From contig NZ_CP071408.1 in NCBI RefSeq assembly GCF_022647325.1, forward strand, positions 1 to 64,000: a stretch of DNA of 64,000 nucleotides, in the 5' to 3' direction. Position numbers and translations under genes: made by a program. This DNA comes from Pantoea deleyi (GTDB lineage Bacteria; Pseudomonadota; Gammaproteobacteria; Enterobacterales; Enterobacteriaceae). This document shows, piece after piece, positions 62,061-64,000 of the stretch (its first letter is position 1; every line of letters begins with the position of its first letter). The notes below the pieces were generated by a model. That model made no database searches. It saw only the letters and a program-made list of their open reading frames with translations, and was not told the DNA's origin.

Positions 62061-63601
62061 ACGCGGAAGGTCTCCACCATGCCGCGCAGGGCGCGGGCCT
62101 GCTCTGACAGCGACTGCGATGCCGAAGAGGACTCCTCCACCAGGGCAGCGTTATTCTGCGTCACCCCGTCCATCTGACTGACGGCGATGCTGACCTGGGA
62201 GATGCCCTGCATCTGCTCGCCGGAGGAGAGGGAAAGGCTGTCCATGGCGTCGGCCAGTTCACCCACCATGCCGACAATCCTCAGGATACTCTCCCCCGTA
62301 CCGGCGGCCGCGGCGACGCCGCCTTCCACCTGGGATACGGCCTGTTCAATCAGCAGCTTGATGTCCCGGGCGGCGCTGGCGCTGCGCTGGGCAAGTGACC
62401 TGACCTCCCCCGCCACAACGGCAAAGCCCCGCCCCTCCTCGCCGGCGCGTGCGGCTTCCACGGCCGCATTGAGCGCCAGAATGTTGGTCTGAAACGCAAT
62501 GCCCTCAATGACCGAGGTAATGTCCCGGACCCGGACCGCGCTCAGCGAAATCTCATTCATGGTCTCCGACATGCGCTGCACGTCAGCCTCACCGGCGCGG
62601 GCCAGCGTGGCCGTCTCGCGCGCCGTGCCCGCGGTCTGGTGTGCACCGGCCGCGTTGCTTTTTACCGTGGCGGTCAGCTGCTCCATGCTGGCTGCCGTTT
62701 CCTGCAGGGCGGCGGCCTGCTGCTCGGTGCGCGAGGAAAGCTCGGTATTACCCTGCGAAATCTCGTCGGCGGCCAGCGCCACCGAGGCGGACGCGTCTTT
62801 AATCTGCGACACCAGTCCGCGCAGGTTTGCCTGCATGCCGTCCAGCGAGGCAAGCAGGCTGGCGGTGTCGCCGCGGCGCAGCGTGACCGGCGAGGTCAGG
62901 TCACCGGCGGCGATGGCGGCGGCCAGCGCCTGAGCCTGAGCGGGCTCACCACCCAGCTGGCGCATCAGCATGCGGACCAGAAGATAACAGGTGCCCACTG
63001 ACAGCAGGACGGACAGCGCGGCCAGGCCCGACAGGATAACGGCGGTCCGGGCGGTGCGGGCGCTGTTTTCTGCCCCCGTATCCCGGCTCAGCTGCATCTC
63101 AGTGTCCGTCAGGTTATCAAGGGTGTTCAGCAGAACCCTCTGCGCCGGCCGGGCGGTGGTCATCAGAAACGCGGTGGCCTCCTGCTGGCGGTTCTCCAGG
63201 CCCAGCTTTCCGGCCGCCATCAGCGTGGAAAGCGCGGCGTCTTCTGCCGAAAGTGATTTCTCCAGCAGGGTTTTTCCCTGCGCGGATACGTTAACGGACA
63301 TGCTTTTTTCCAGCTGTTGCCGTTTCTGAATATAAACCTCACGCTGGGCCGTCATGCGCGGCCACTCGGGCTGCATCTGGGCCGGGTCGGACAGCAGCGC
63401 AAGGTTACGGGCCGCGATAGCCATGTCGCGCATGCTGTTACGCATATTCACGACCACGGCAAAGCGCTTCATCTTCACGTCGACGGTGTCGTTCATTCCC
63501 TCCGTGGCCTGCCTCAGGGCGTGAACGGCAATGCCCGTGCACAGGACAAAAAGCAGGATAAGCAGGCCAGAGCCTGCGCTGAGGTGCGTTGAAATCTTCA
63601 T
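62057..63601 (-). CDS. Methyl-accepting chemotaxis protein, Tar/Tsr type
   Basis: Start ATG 63601 with GGAG upstream, 514 residues. Membrane spans at about residues 8-28 and 185-208 enclose a four-helix-bundle type sensor (4HB/TarH length). HAMP follows, then the signalling domain with tip [20 protein letters not shown]. There is no NWETF tail; the end is MVETFRV. Ligand unknown. Higher GC than the other chemoreceptor, so the two have different histories. Confidence 0.93.
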   Translation of the reverse strand: MKISTHLSAGSGLLILLFVLCTGIAVHALRQATEGMNDTVDVKMKRFAVVVNMRNSMRDMAIAARNLALLSDPAQMQPEWPRMTAQREVYIQKRQQLEKSMSVNVSAQGKTLLEKSLSAEDAALSTLMAAGKLGLENRQQEATAFLMTTARPAQRVLLNTLDNLTDTEMQLSRDTGAENSARTARTAVILSGLAALSVLLSVGTCYLLVRMLMRQLGGEPAQAQALAAAIAAGDLTSPVTLRRGDTASLLASLDGMQANLRGLVSQIKDASASVALAADEISQGNTELSSRTEQQAAALQETAASMEQLTATVKSNAAGAHQTAGTARETATLARAGEADVQRMSETMNEISLSAVRVRDITSVIEGIAFQTNILALNAAVEAARAGEEGRGFAVVAGEVRSLAQRSASAARDIKLLIEQAVSQVEGGVAAAAGTGESILRIVGMVGELADAMDSLSLSSGEQMQGISQVSIAVSQMDGVTQNNAALVEESSSASQSLSEQARALRGMVETFRV

Positions 63602-63945
63602 CAGTTCTCCGGGAAACATGTGTTTGATGAAAGAATATCGGTAGAAAGCGCGGATCCAGCAGGGCTGATCTCAACTGAATTGAACACAATACATTGTGCG
63701 GCAGAAGATTTGCTGCCGCACAGGACGGAAAGAGGCTGCAGCCAGTTACAGACACCACGGGATGGTCTGGCTGTTCAGACAGAGCAGCAGCATTGCTTCA
63801 GGTCCCTCCGGCGGGCGGTGCCAGTATTGCCGTAGTGGACGGTCCGGGCGGTTTCCGGCGTTAAGCCTTCGGGGATGGCATCGTGCATGCTGACAATGTC
63901 ATTCATATCAGCCAGCATTTTCTGTTACAGGTGCGTTTTCATGCC
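63602..63945. other. Upstream region of chemoreceptor 2
   Basis: No gene. A FliA-type promoter was looked for on the minus strand and only an isolated ACCGATAT was found, without the -35 part. Confidence 0.4.
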
Positions 63946-63970
63946 TAAAAAAACCGCCACGAAGGCGGTT
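63946..63970 (-). terminator. Rho-independent terminator
   Basis: On the minus strand AACCGCC-TTCGT-GGCGGTT followed by a T run of seven bases. It ends a minus-strand gene whose end lies at the window edge. Confidence 0.88.
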
Positions 63971-63981
63971 CAAAGAGGAAC

Positions 63982-64000
63982 TTACTGACCGTTGATTTTA
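63982..64000 (-). CDS. 3' end of a gene beyond the window
   Basis: The last codons read K-I-N-G-Q then TAA at 63984-63982, and a terminator follows after 12 bases. Too short to identify. Confidence 0.45.

Noticed and set aside
63602..63760. FliA promoter for the second chemoreceptor
   Set aside because: Only an ACCGATAT is present, without TAAA at the right distance.

Overview
The window is most likely a large accessory plasmid (or plasmid-derived segment) of a plant- or insect-associated member of Enterobacterales, probably Erwiniaceae such as Pantoea or Erwinia. The reasons are an IncFII-type replicon (CopB, CopA antisense RNA, Tap leader, RepA), a piece of an IncI-type transfer region (traX, traY, excA, trbA, trbB, nuc), classic conjugative leading-region genes (psiA, psiB, antirestriction, orphan methylase, radC), and chromosome-like accessory genes (sucrose use, CS1-type fimbriae, two chemoreceptors, anti-adaptor and connector proteins). 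No rRNA, tRNA or CRISPR array was seen. The genus is an inference.

Layout. 1-3.2 kb: end of an SGNH acyltransferase, an AT-rich unknown gene, and umuC with a UmuD'-like partner. 3.2-5.7 kb: IncFII-type origin and replication control. 5.8-16 kb: nuclease and a truncated IncI-like transfer block, all on the minus strand, with an Hha-like protein inside. 16-25 kb: leading region, also minus strand, organised as several short operons, each preceded by a member of a GC-rich intergenic repeat family; a HigBA-type toxin-antitoxin and a perfect (GCTGTT)13 microsatellite also lie here. 25-31.4 kb: a csc-like sucrose cluster (LacI repressor, MFS symporter, GH32 hydrolase) extended by a polyol dehydrogenase and a SemiSWEET-like protein in place of a fructokinase. 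31.7-39.9 kb: LuxR-type and MarT/FidL-like regulators followed by a complete CS1/alpha-type chaperone-pilin-usher-adhesin operon. 39.95-40.3 kb: a broken second copy of the yubB (DUF1281) gene start and its upstream repeat, so the 15-kb sugar/fimbria cargo is bracketed by a 148-bp perfect direct repeat. 40.5-45.7 kb: XRE regulator, LexA-box umuD and a umuC cut off after about 76 codons by a tyrosine-recombinase element. 45.8-64 kb: small stress and signalling genes, chemoreceptor with a FliA-type promoter, LysR/GNAT pair, LysP-like permease, IS66 element, GNAT, IraP-like and two AriR-like proteins, OhrR-like regulator, second chemoreceptor with a coupled small protein.

How the parts fit. Entry functions (SOS inhibition, antirestriction, methylation) sit behind repeated elements that could act as single-strand promoters during transfer. 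Most of the IncI-type transfer apparatus is not in the window, so the tra block looks like a relic unless the rest lies elsewhere. The cargo gives sugar use and adhesion, and the right-hand part gives sensing and stress signalling. The two umuDC loci are complementary halves: one has an intact UmuC with a catalytically dead, already-short UmuD', the other has a LexA-controlled, cleavable-type UmuD but no functional UmuC.
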